Assembly: GCA_945865375.1 (NCBI GenBank)
Contig: CAMBEJ010000017.1
Coordinates: 1-56,040, forward strand
Length of the DNA stretch: 56,040 nt
From: Akkermansia muciniphila
GTDB lineage: Bacteria; Verrucomicrobiota; Verrucomicrobiia; Limisphaerales; F1-80-MAGS106
Direction: 5' to 3'
The notes under the pieces were generated by a model that worked only from the letters and a program-made list of their open reading frames with translations, had not been told where the DNA came from and searched no databases. Both the position numbers and the translations under genes were made by a program. Below are positions 43,085 through 51,822 of the stretch, in pieces. The first letter of the stretch is position 1, and each line of letters begins with the position of its first letter.

Positions 43085-44086
43085 TCAAGGATGAGAGGAT
43101 GTGCCCGACGCTCGTGAGGAACACGAAGTTTCCCTGAGTTTCTCCCAGAGCCCGCGTTCCTCCTCGGTGAGCTGTGAAGGGAGCCGAATCCCGACCACGA
43201 CGTGGAGATCACCCCTTTCGCCCGCTGTCCCGTTCCGCAAACCGCGGCCTCGCACACGCAATCGCTGGCCATTTTGGGTTCCCGGCGCAATGCGCAAGGT
43301 CACTCCGCCATCGAGGGTCGGCACAGAAACATTTTCGCCCAATACTGCCGCCCAGGGCTCGATGGCTAATTCCCTGTAAAGATCGGCTCCTTGCACCTTG
43401 AAATCGGGATGGATTGCCAACCGCACCCTCAGATAAAGATCTCCCCCAATCGCGCCTTGATGGCTCTCCTCTCCTTTGCCAGCCACCCGAATCATCTGCC
43501 CCTCCAAAACACCCGGTGGAACGCGAACCTTGAACGAATGCTTTCGCATCGCGCTCGTAACCGGGTCAGGCCGCTCGAGTGAAACCGTGCGGACCGCGCC
43601 GTGCATCACCTCCTCGAGCGTCACGAGGATTTCTCCTTCGATATCGCTGCCGCGCCGGTCACCACCTTGTTTGGAGTGCCTCGGTGAGCTGGAACCCGAC
43701 ATGCGATCAGCACGCTCGCGACGGTGGTTTCCGCTGAAGAATTGCTCGAAGAAATCGCTGAAGTCGGAGTCTTGGAATTGGGATTCCGAACGCCCCCTCG
43801 CATCCTGCCTCCGGTCCGCGTGACCCTGCCATCCTGGCGGAGGTTCGAAGTCAGACCCTTCCTTCCATCGAGCGCCCAGCTCATCATATTTTTTCCGCTT
43901 CACCGCGTCGCTCAGAACTTCGTTTGCCTCATTGATCTCCTTAAATTTTTCCTCCGCCACTTTCTTGTCCTTGGCAACATCCGGATGATATCGACGCGCC
44001 AGCTTGCGAAAAGCTTTCTTGATGTCCCCATCGCTGGCTTCACGAGAAAGGCCCAGGGTGGCGTAATAATCTTTAAAAATGGACAT
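43085..44086 (-). CDS. DnaJ-like co-chaperone, CbpA type
   Basis: The 333-aa protein has an N-terminal J domain (FKDYYATLGLSREASDGDIK, HPD motif in RRYHPDVAKD) and a Gly/Ser/Arg-rich linker containing SDFFEQFFSG. Two C-terminal beta domains follow (EGEILVTLEEVMHGAVRTVS, LRIAPGTQNGQRLRVRGRGL). There is no CxxCxGxG zinc finger, which makes it a type II (CbpA) co-chaperone that stimulates DnaK. ATG 44086 begins the J domain; the frame open to 44458 overlaps yihY and is not used. The gene lies 11 bp after the YihY-like gene on the same strand, and its 3' end abuts the hexamer-array hairpin. Confidence 0.93.
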   Translation of the reverse strand: MSIFKDYYATLGLSREASDGDIKKAFRKLARRYHPDVAKDKKVAEEKFKEINEANEVLSDAVKRKKYDELGARWKEGSDFEPPPGWQGHADRRQDARGRSESQFQDSDFSDFFEQFFSGNHRRERADRMSGSSSPRHSKQGGDRRGSDIEGEILVTLEEVMHGAVRTVSLERPDPVTSAMRKHSFKVRVPPGVLEGQMIRVAGKGEESHQGAIGGDLYLRVRLAIHPDFKVQGADLYRELAIEPWAAVLGENVSVPTLDGGVTLRIAPGTQNGQRLRVRGRGLRNGTAGERGDLHVVVGIRLPSQLTEEERGLWEKLRETSCSSRASGTSSHP

Positions 44087-44097
44087 CAGGCGATTTT

Positions 44098-45507
44098 CTA
44101 TTGCCGACTCGGCGTTTCTTTCAACTTTACAACGAGGTCTTCCAAGGTCACAGAACCAGCCACGACGCTTTCTGCGCGTCGGATGGCATCCAGTTCCTTC
44201 AACAAAAGCCGCTGCATCGCATCGTCTCGCGTCGCAAGATCTTGTCCAGTTCCGCTTCGAACAGCGTGAATCAGATCCTCCAGCCGAATCTGAGACAAAG
44301 AGCGCGCCGGCGTGTAGCCAGGTTCGAGACCGGTGACCTCCACAAGCACCTTGTGGTGGACCAAAAGCTGCACGACTTGACTCGCTAACACGGATGGAAT
44401 CACCAGTTCGCGACCCATGTCGCTCACAGTCGGAGCTGGCAGCCCGGTGTCGAAACAACGGCTGGAATACAGGGCGATCCTGAGCGCGCTAAATTCACGA
44501 CCAAAAGTATTGATCCCCTCGGCGTGCTTATCTTGCAAGGAATAGCTTCGATTCTGAAAAGCATGGGCCACCTGCGCCCCAAACAACAGGATCACCCACG
44601 AAACGTACAAGCCCAGCAGAAAAACTGGCAAGGTTCCCAAGCTCCCGTAAAGACTCTTGTAGGTCATCACCTTGGATACATAAACGATGCTGAACAGGCT
44701 GTTCAACTGCCACAGGGTGCCACCCACCACACCTCCCGTCAATGCCGCCATCCAGCGCACTCGCGTGTTGGGCATCAGCGCGTAAAACACCGTCAACCCC
44801 AGGATCATCAAGATGAAGGGAACAAATTGGAGCAGGAACAACATCATCACCTGGCCTGACATCGGAAGCTGGGCCAAGATCGTTTTCGTTGCCTGCAAAT
44901 GGGTCCCCGTAGAAAGGCCCACCACCACCACAAGAAGCATCGGACCCAACGTCATCGAAGCCCAATACTGGATCAGGCTGGTCAGAAACGATCGGGCGCG
45001 CGTCACTTTCCAAATCTCGTTAAACGCTGATTCGATGGTTCTCATCAGGGAGATGGCAACAAATAGCAAAGCCACCATGCTGGTCGCTCCTAACGTGCCG
45101 CTGCGCACACTCCCGATTGCGTGGCTGATCTTCGAGACCACTTCCTGTGTTCCGCCCGCCGCTGTGGCGTCTTCCCCCCGGCTCACCAGATCGAGCTGGG
45201 GTGCCACTTTGCTCACCATCGCGTTGATGAATTCAGCGATCGGTTTCTCACCCTGTTTCTTCAGCAGGCTTGTTGTCACACTGATCGCCACCGCCAGCAA
45301 AGGCACCAAGGCAAGCAAGGTCGTGTAGGCAAGGGCCGAAGCCCGAATCAGACAGCGATTACCCACAAAACTGCCGATCGTTTGTCCGAAAAAGTGAATT
45401 CCCCTGCCAAAAGCTGAGCTCGCCTTCGTCGATCCTTCCCAGTCGCCAGCCAGGAGTTGGGCCGCTTCACGCTTCAATTTATTCAGCACAATTTGAAAGT
45501 GAGCCAA
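44098..45507 (-). CDS. YihY/BrkB-family inner-membrane protein with extra C-terminal domain
   Basis: The 469-aa protein has the YihY/UPF0761 core (about 30-310). It includes FVGNRCLIRASALAYTTLLA, FNEIWKVTRARSFL and six predicted helices through LGLYVSWVILLFGAQVAHAF. After the core comes a soluble segment of about 150 residues (DMGRELVIPSVLASQVVQLLV, VLVEVTGLEPGYTPARSLSQ) that looks like a winged-helix fold. Many Gram-negative family members stop near residue 300, so this tail is an addition. The function of the family is not firmly settled. The start is TTG 45507, or GTG 45489. Confidence 0.85.
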   Translation of the reverse strand: MAHFQIVLNKLKREAAQLLAGDWEGSTKASSAFGRGIHFFGQTIGSFVGNRCLIRASALAYTTLLALVPLLAVAISVTTSLLKKQGEKPIAEFINAMVSKVAPQLDLVSRGEDATAAGGTQEVVSKISHAIGSVRSGTLGATSMVALLFVAISLMRTIESAFNEIWKVTRARSFLTSLIQYWASMTLGPMLLVVVVGLSTGTHLQATKTILAQLPMSGQVMMLFLLQFVPFILMILGLTVFYALMPNTRVRWMAALTGGVVGGTLWQLNSLFSIVYVSKVMTYKSLYGSLGTLPVFLLGLYVSWVILLFGAQVAHAFQNRSYSLQDKHAEGINTFGREFSALRIALYSSRCFDTGLPAPTVSDMGRELVIPSVLASQVVQLLVHHKVLVEVTGLEPGYTPARSLSQIRLEDLIHAVRSGTGQDLATRDDAMQRLLLKELDAIRRAESVVAGSVTLEDLVVKLKETPSRQ

Positions 45508-45709
45508 GAAACGGCCCGTGGCAAGACCCTGAACAAACAGGCAGTAGTTCTCATATTGGCGGACAAAGTGGGGCGTACCTCCAGGTCAGCCAGTCGCGGG
45601 GGCTTCTGGTCCCCGGGGAGTGGGACACACCGCGAACCGGGAGGTCGGAGACCCTCCCCCGCATTTTTCAAAATGAGAATTGCTGAAAAACCCGGCGAGC
45701 GCCCCCAAA

Positions 45710-45760
45710 CAATGAAAGCCAACAACGAATCCGCAGTCTCGTTAAGGCTTCTTGTTGGCT
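45710..45760 (-). terminator. Possible terminator overlapping the skp stop codon
   Basis: On the minus strand AGCCAACAA (45760-45752) pairs with TTGTTGGCT (45725-45717) across a 26-nt loop containing the stop codon, followed by a T-rich TTCATTGTTT. The long loop makes it weaker than usual. Confidence 0.4.
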
Positions 45761-46383
45761 GGCACTCCCGAGGGTTTTGCGGGAGGGACCTTCTCAGTCT
45801 TGGCATCCGGCTCACTCGGAGCGTTGGCGTTTAACTGCGTCAATACGGCGTCGCTAAGGTCATTCTTGCCGTTATGAAAGATAACCAACGGAACCCCGTT
45901 CGAGGTGCCTCCAGAAATGTCGAAAACCATGTCATACCCGCCTGCCTTGCCTTTTTCAGAAACCATCCTGCGGATGTCTTCCATGACCTTCGCTTTCGCG
46001 TTTTCCTGACGCTGCGCCAGGAGCTCCCGGGCTTGTTGCACCTTCGTGTTGAGCTCCTTCTCGCTCTCCCTTAACTCGTCCGCTCGTTGCACTAATCGCG
46101 CCTGATTTCTATCCAACTGTTCCTTTGGCAAAGCGGGATCTTTCAGTTCCTGCGCTGTTTTGCGATGAGCCTCGAACTCGGCTCTCAGCTTGGTGGTCCG
46201 ACGGTCTAATTCCTCGCTGTTCTCCGATGTCTCGATCTTTAGCTGCTCACTGTAAGACTTCGTCCTCCAGTATCCATCAAACACCTTTTTCAAATCGATC
46301 GTTCCAAATTTCTGTTCGGCCGCCGCCGAAACGATAAACAGACACCACAATACCGCCGCCGATTTGATGATTAAACGCTTCAT
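45742..46383 (-). CDS. OmpH/Skp-family periplasmic chaperone
   Basis: The 213-aa product has a signal peptide (LIIKSAAVLWCLFIVSAAA). The OmpH/Skp pattern follows: QKFGTIDLKKVFDGYWRTKS, then two long antiparallel helices rich in E/K/R (about 40-150, LRAEFEAHRKTAQELKD, ESEKELNTKVQQARELLAQR), then a closing strand YDMVFDISGGTSNGVPLVIF. A Pro/Lys-rich tail of about 30 residues follows. Skp holds unfolded outer-membrane proteins in the periplasm; the barrel at 4930-6093 is the kind of client it would serve. It is divergent from hrpA. Confidence 0.88.
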   Translation of the reverse strand: MKRLIIKSAAVLWCLFIVSAAAEQKFGTIDLKKVFDGYWRTKSYSEQLKIETSENSEELDRRTTKLRAEFEAHRKTAQELKDPALPKEQLDRNQARLVQRADELRESEKELNTKVQQARELLAQRQENAKAKVMEDIRRMVSEKGKAGGYDMVFDISGGTSNGVPLVIFHNGKNDLSDAVLTQLNANAPSEPDAKTEKVPPAKPSGVPANKKP

Positions 46384-46537
46384 ATGCAATGGGTCACTCC
46401 CATATTATCAAAATAACATTTTGCAACGAGCCGCGCAAGAAGCCAATCAGAAACTCAAAACACCCATTTCTGAGGACTTCCCCAAGCGTGTGTCTTCCGC
46501 TAAAGTTCGCACGTCAACGCAACTTTTTTGGCGAACA

Positions 46538-49500
46538 ATGGCTGACCCACGAATCGACGAACTCAAAACTCTTTTGCCCGCAGGCATGCTGCCCGACTGG
46601 GTGCGCCTCGGCTCGCGCCTTGTCCGCCTCCTGCGCGATCGGCTACACCCAGACAAACACGACGCTCTCCTGGACAGGTTGCTCCGTGAAGCACGAACCT
46701 CTGTTGCATTGCGCCAAAAACGGCTCCATCTCGTCCCTCAGGTAAGCTATCCACCCGATCTCCCCATCACGCCGAGGAAATCAGACATCATCAACGCCAT
46801 CCGCAGCCATCAAGTCGTGATCATCGCGGGTGAGACGGGTTCGGGAAAAACCACCCAAATCCCTAAAATGTGCCTGGAAGCCGGCCTGGGGATCGAAGCC
46901 CGGGTTGGCTGCACTCAGCCGCGCCGAGTTGCGGCCCTCTCCATCTCACGTCGCATCGCTGAGGAATTGAATGTCCCCTGGGGCCGCGAGGTCGGTTGCA
47001 AAATCCGGTTTGAGGACCATTCGAATCCAGAAACCTATATCAAGTTGATGACCGACGGCATTCTCCTGGCGGAAACTCAAGCCGATCCGTTGCTCGCCGA
47101 CTACAATGCGCTCATCATCGATGAAGCCCACGAGCGCAGCCTGAACATCGACTTCCTCCTCGGTTACCTCAAGAGCCTTCTCGCCAAGCGCAAGGATCTC
47201 AAACTGATCGTCACTTCAGCCACCATCGATACCGCTGCCTTCTCAAAGGCTTTCGACAACGCCCCGATCATCGAAGTCTCTGGACGCATGTATCCCGTCG
47301 AAGTGGTTTACGCCCCCCTTGACTCAGCTTCCGAAGAGGAAGGGGAGATCACCTACATCGATGCCGCCGTCAGAGCTTCAGAACAAGTCCTCTGCGAGCC
47401 GGGATCCGGGGATATCCTCATCTTCATGCCTAGTGAGCGCGATATTCGCGAAACTGCGGACCAGATTGAGGGCCGCTTTGGTTCCTTCACCGAAGTGGTT
47501 CCGCTCTACGGACGCCTGAGCTCCGGGGATCAGGAGCGCGTTTTCACTCCGTGCGAAAAACGAAAAATCGTCATCGCAACGAACATCGCTGAAACCTCCC
47601 TCACCATCCCGGGAATTCGATACGTCATTGATTCAGGCCTAGCCCGCATCAGTCGTTACAATCCGCGCACCCGGACAAAGCGACTCCCGGTGGAACCTAT
47701 ATCCCAAAGCAGCGCCAACCAACGAAAAGGCCGGGCCGGCAGATTGCGGGACGGAGTTTGCATCCGGCTCTATTCGGCCGACGATCTTGCAGCTCGACCC
47801 GAATTCACCCAGCCCGAGATCCAACGGGCCAATCTCGCGGAAGTCATCCTCCGCATGAAAGCGTTTTCGCTGGGCGAGATCGAGACTTTTGCATTTGTCA
47901 ACCCGCCCACCCAGGCCGCGATTCAGAACGGGTACTCACTCCTCCAGGAGTTGGGAGCGCTGGACGACACACGCGCCCTGACATCTCTCGGCCGCGACAT
48001 CGCGCGCCTCCCCATCGACCCCACAATCGGGCGGATGCTCATCCAGTCCCAGTCCGAGCACGCCACCCGGGAGCTCCTCATTATCGCCTCCGGACTCAGC
48101 ATTCAGGACCCACGCGAACGCCCTCTTGACCAAAAAGATGCCGCCGCCGCCGCCCATCGAAAGTACCTCGATCCGAAATCGGATTTCTTGAGCCTGCTGA
48201 ACATCTGGAATGCCGTCCACGAGAGGTGGGAGGCCATCCGGACGCAAGGCCAGCGTCGAAAGTTCTGCAAAACCCAATTCCTGTCCTACGTCAGAATGCG
48301 CGAATGGCAGGAGCTCCATGCGATGCTCCAGGATGTCCTCGAGGACATGGGCATGCTCAAACTCAGCGAAAGCAACGCCACTTACAATGCGGTCCACCGA
48401 TCCATCCTGCCAGGGCTGCTGGGCCAGATCGCCAACCGAACAGAGCGCAACGTCTATAAAGCCGCCGGCAACCGGCAGGTCACGCTCTTCCCTGGATCCG
48501 TGCTCTACGACCGCGCCGAGCCTCAGAAAAGGAGAAACCCAGCGCATCCAGGAGACAATCAGTCCAAACCCCTCGCGTCTCACCAACCTCCGTGGATCAT
48601 GGCGGGGGAAATTGTCGAGACCTCCCAACTCTTCGCCCGGACCACCGCCGGGATCGATCCCTTATGGATCGTCCAACTCGCCCCGCATCTCTGCCGGTCT
48701 AGCCATCACAATCCGCACTGGAGCGCGCAGGCAGGACGGGTTCTCGTCACGGAAAAAGTCACTTTGTACGGCCTTGAAATCCACAACCGAAAAGTCGATT
48801 ACGAAAACATCGATCCTCGTGAAGCGACGCGGCTTTTTATCCAGGCCGCGTTGATCGAAGAGGAGCTTTTTCCAGAGCCAGGAACCCCCCACGGCCGCGC
48901 TGCGTCGTTCCTGAACACCACGCGCGGCCATGCCAGCGACGAAGACAGCACTCTCGCAAAAGACCCAAGCTTTGCTCTGAGGGAAACACAGGGATCCATG
49001 GGAACAAAGGCACCGTATCCATCGCGCTTCGCTTTTCTGGAACAGAATCGGAGGATCCGCCAGAAAGTTGAAACCTGGCGAACTCGGGTGCGTTGCAACG
49101 ACCTTCCCGACATCGATCAAGCGATCTTTGAATTTTACTCTAAACACCTCGGGACAGTCGCCTCCATCCACGGGCTGAACAAGATTCTTGGAGTCCATCC
49201 AGACCCTGCCTTCTTGCTCCTCACCGAAGCTGACCTCACGGGGGGGCGCGAGCTCACATTCGATTCGGAGAGCTTCCCCGACGCCGTGTCCTTGGGGGGA
49301 CAGCCTGTGCCTCTGTCGTATGCCTACGCCCCAGGGGAAGAAACGGACGGCGTGACCATCAAACTGGCGTTTGAGATGGCCCACTCACTCTCCCCGGCCA
49401 GCGTGGATTGGGCGGTGCCGGGGCTGCGTGAAGAGCAAATCGCGGAGTTGCTCCGCGCGCTTCCCAAATCGATCCGGCGCGAACTCATGCCGTTTCCTCC

Positions 49501-50719
49501 AAAGATCCTCGAAATCACACGCGACCTCCGCCCGACAAGCCATTCGCTCATCCATGATCTCGCAGCTTTTATTAGGCAGCGTTATCACATCGAGGTATCA
49601 GCCAACTCCTGGCCTTCCAATGCCGTGTCACCACATTTGATGCCAAGGCTTGAGATCATCGGGAACGACTTCAAAACGGTCGCTTCAGGTCGGGATCTCC
49701 TCCAGCTTAGAAAACGGCTGGAGTCCATCAAGCTGCCTCCCGAAAAAGCGGCAGAAGAACCTCCCGAATGGACCAGGGGTAGACAGCGATGGGAACGATT
49801 CGACCTCCGTGAATGGAGCCTGGGTGATCTTCCCGAAAAGATTCTCATCCACGAAGCGGGAGGGTTGCCCGTCTACGCATGGCCTGCACTCCAAGTGGAG
49901 GATGAGACGATAAACCTGCGTCTTGTCAAAACCCAGGAGGCTTCAAGATCCGACAGCTTCAAAGGAGTTCGCCGACTCATCGAACTGACGCTCCAAAGAG
50001 ACCTTGCATGGGCGGCAAAGGATCTGCGTGCCCTGGCCCGGTACGACACGCTCGCCGTCACCCTGTGCACTCCTGAAGAATTGCGAGACGACGCCCTGGA
50101 ACATCTGAAGAACCACATCCTTCCTGGCGAGCCCTTGCCTGCGCTCACCGAAGCCCTCTTCCACAGCGCCGTGGTGAACTCGCGTGAACGTTTGCGCGGC
50201 ATCACTCCCCCGCTCGTCAGCCGAATTGGCGAGATCCTCCAACTGCGTCAATCCATCCTGCTCCGATTCCCCGTGCCTTCCCCGCTGAGTTCATCCAAGC
50301 ACACGACAATAAACGACCTCAGTCGGCTCGTGCAACCTGTTCCCAAAGCCGCCGCTCACACGGGCGTCATGGAATTGGAGGCACTCCTCCCAAAACACTT
50401 CTTGAAAGTCATCCCGTTCCAACGGCTCCAACACCTGCCGCGCTATCTCAAAGCCATCCTCGTTCGTGGTGAACGCGCGGCGCTCAATCCCGCCAAGGAC
50501 CAGGAGCGAGCCCGACAACTGGGCCCCTACCAGGAGGCTCTGCGAAAACTCCCGATCGCGGAATGCCATTCCCGCGAATCCGCAAGACACCTAGAAGATT
50601 TCCGGTGGATGATCGAAGAATTCAAAGTCTCGTTGTTCGCCCAGGAGCTGGGCACAGCCTGCCCCGTTTCAAGCAAAAGACTCGATCAACAATGGGAAAA
50701 GGTGCGGGACTCTCAATGA
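46538..50719 (+). CDS. hrpA: DEAH-box ATP-dependent RNA helicase HrpA
   Basis: The 1393-aa helicase has Walker A GETGSGKT (98-105), TQPRRVAALSISRR (Ia), IIDEAHERS (motif II), VTSATIDT (III), IFMPSERDIRETADQI, ATNIAETSLTIPGI (V) and SSANQRKGRAGR (VI). The helicase-associated HA2 and OB domains and the long C-terminal DUF3418 region follow. The overall length matches the HrpA family (about 1300). HrpA helps resolve stalled ribosomes on mRNA in E. coli. ATG 46538 begins the usual N-terminus; residues from the longer open frame (46364) overlap the divergent skp start region and are not supported. Confidence 0.95.
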   Translation: MADPRIDELKTLLPAGMLPDWVRLGSRLVRLLRDRLHPDKHDALLDRLLREARTSVALRQKRLHLVPQVSYPPDLPITPRKSDIINAIRSHQVVIIAGETGSGKTTQIPKMCLEAGLGIEARVGCTQPRRVAALSISRRIAEELNVPWGREVGCKIRFEDHSNPETYIKLMTDGILLAETQADPLLADYNALIIDEAHERSLNIDFLLGYLKSLLAKRKDLKLIVTSATIDTAAFSKAFDNAPIIEVSGRMYPVEVVYAPLDSASEEEGEITYIDAAVRASEQVLCEPGSGDILIFMPSERDIRETADQIEGRFGSFTEVVPLYGRLSSGDQERVFTPCEKRKIVIATNIAETSLTIPGIRYVIDSGLARISRYNPRTRTKRLPVEPISQSSANQRKGRAGRLRDGVCIRLYSADDLAARPEFTQPEIQRANLAEVILRMKAFSLGEIETFAFVNPPTQAAIQNGYSLLQELGALDDTRALTSLGRDIARLPIDPTIGRMLIQSQSEHATRELLIIASGLSIQDPRERPLDQKDAAAAAHRKYLDPKSDFLSLLNIWNAVHERWEAIRTQGQRRKFCKTQFLSYVRMREWQELHAMLQDVLEDMGMLKLSESNATYNAVHRSILPGLLGQIANRTERNVYKAAGNRQVTLFPGSVLYDRAEPQKRRNPAHPGDNQSKPLASHQPPWIMAGEIVETSQLFARTTAGIDPLWIVQLAPHLCRSSHHNPHWSAQAGRVLVTEKVTLYGLEIHNRKVDYENIDPREATRLFIQAALIEEELFPEPGTPHGRAASFLNTTRGHASDEDSTLAKDPSFALRETQGSMGTKAPYPSRFAFLEQNRRIRQKVETWRTRVRCNDLPDIDQAIFEFYSKHLGTVASIHGLNKILGVHPDPAFLLLTEADLTGGRELTFDSESFPDAVSLGGQPVPLSYAYAPGEETDGVTIKLAFEMAHSLSPASVDWAVPGLREEQIAELLRALPKSIRRELMPFPPKILEITRDLRPTSHSLIHDLAAFIRQRYHIEVSANSWPSNAVSPHLMPRLEIIGNDFKTVASGRDLLQLRKRLESIKLPPEKAAEEPPEWTRGRQRWERFDLREWSLGDLPEKILIHEAGGLPVYAWPALQVEDETINLRLVKTQEASRSDSFKGVRRLIELTLQRDLAWAAKDLRALARYDTLAVTLCTPEELRDDALEHLKNHILPGEPLPALTEALFHSAVVNSRERLRGITPPLVSRIGEILQLRQSILLRFPVPSPLSSSKHTTINDLSRLVQPVPKAAAHTGVMELEALLPKHFLKVIPFQRLQHLPRYLKAILVRGERAALNPAKDQERARQLGPYQEALRKLPIAECHSRESARHLEDFRWMIEEFKVSLFAQELGTACPVSSKRLDQQWEKVRDSQ

Positions 50720-50726
50720 ACCGTGA

Positions 50727-51812
50727 TCAATACACTCCCTCCACAATGCTTTTCTCCATCGCGCCAAAGGGACGCACTTCAGCGACGCCATCCCAGGCGT
50801 AAGGTGCGCGAGGCTCCCGACGAATCGCCTCGTCTCGCTCCAGGAATCGAGGCATGAAAAACTCCTTCGTCAGAGTCGTCAATTCAACCCTCCCCCAATC
50901 GCCATATCCCTTCAACTCACTCGTCTGGTTGGGATCCACGATGCGCAGCACCGCTCGTGGTTGCGGGGCGTAATAAGTGATTGAAAAATTGTCCTCAGGG
51001 AGGATCGGCACGCTCGCGGCAAGTCCCATCAACGTGTTGCCGTAGGTTGGATAAAATCCAATCCGCCCTTCGAGCACTTCCTCCACGATGAAACGCACAT
51101 ACTGCGGCGCCATGGTGGTGCCGCCGCAAAAAACACCCCGAATGCCCGCGTCCCAAAGGTTGACTTTCTCTGCCAGCGCTTCGAGCAACTTCGGGGTCGT
51201 AAAAAGGCCGCTCACTCGTCGGTTCTTTAAGATGGTGATGGCTTGATCCACCACGTGATCCATGTAGGCATGGGCCTGATCCCCTTTCTTCTGCGTGATC
51301 AATTTCTTAACCCAGCGTGGATCCAGATCGATGAAATAACAGGAACTGCCCCGCACATTCGCCAGGTGCTCGATCGACAAACGCAACCTCCGCGGACCTG
51401 TCGGTCCCATCATCAGCCAATAGTGGTTCCTCGGAAAATGGGCATCCGAAACTTTTCCCGAAAACTCGCTGTAATCAACCTTGTAGTCGTCCCACCCAAC
51501 GCGCTGCTTTGGCATCCCTGTTGTGCCGCCTGTTTCAAAAATGTTGAATGGCCGTCCCTTAAACGCCTTGGGCACCCAAACCTCAGGCTGCAGATCTCTA
51601 AGCCACTCGTCCTCGAAATGAGGGAACCGTTGCAAATCCCCAAAGGACTTCACTTCTTCGCCCGGATTCCAACCTGCTTTCCGGGCCCAATCCAACCAGA
51701 ATGAACACCCGGTTTCCGGCGCGAAATGCCAACGCACAATCTCACGAACGTGCGCATCCAATTGTTCCTGGCTCTTGTTGATGTCTTCAGGGTTCACAGT
51801 AATCGTGCTCAT
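50727..51812 (-). CDS. Adenylate-forming enzyme (PaaK/CapK/LuxE-like)
   Basis: The 361-aa protein has the ANL phosphate-binding loop IFETGGTTGMPKQRVGW, a middle region VSGLFTTPKLLEALAEKV and an adenine-binding segment IGFYPTYGNTLMGLAA (Y.TYG.T). It is shorter than full acyl-CoA ligases (about 430-550) and the C-terminal lid is compact, similar to phenylacetate-CoA-ligase/CapK and LuxE-like proteins. It should activate a carboxylate with ATP; the acyl acceptor and substrate are unknown. It is the last gene of an operon with two PQQ-like propellers, 10 bp behind the second one. Confidence 0.75.
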   Translation of the reverse strand: MSTITVNPEDINKSQEQLDAHVREIVRWHFAPETGCSFWLDWARKAGWNPGEEVKSFGDLQRFPHFEDEWLRDLQPEVWVPKAFKGRPFNIFETGGTTGMPKQRVGWDDYKVDYSEFSGKVSDAHFPRNHYWLMMGPTGPRRLRLSIEHLANVRGSSCYFIDLDPRWVKKLITQKKGDQAHAYMDHVVDQAITILKNRRVSGLFTTPKLLEALAEKVNLWDAGIRGVFCGGTTMAPQYVRFIVEEVLEGRIGFYPTYGNTLMGLAASVPILPEDNFSITYYAPQPRAVLRIVDPNQTSELKGYGDWGRVELTTLTKEFFMPRFLERDEAIRREPRAPYAWDGVAEVRPFGAMEKSIVEGVY

Positions 51813-51822
51813 AAAAATTCAG

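Noticed and set aside
43085-44458. 457-codon version of the DnaJ gene
   Set aside because: The first 124 codons are antisense to nothing conserved and overlap yihY on the same strand; the J domain starts at 44086.
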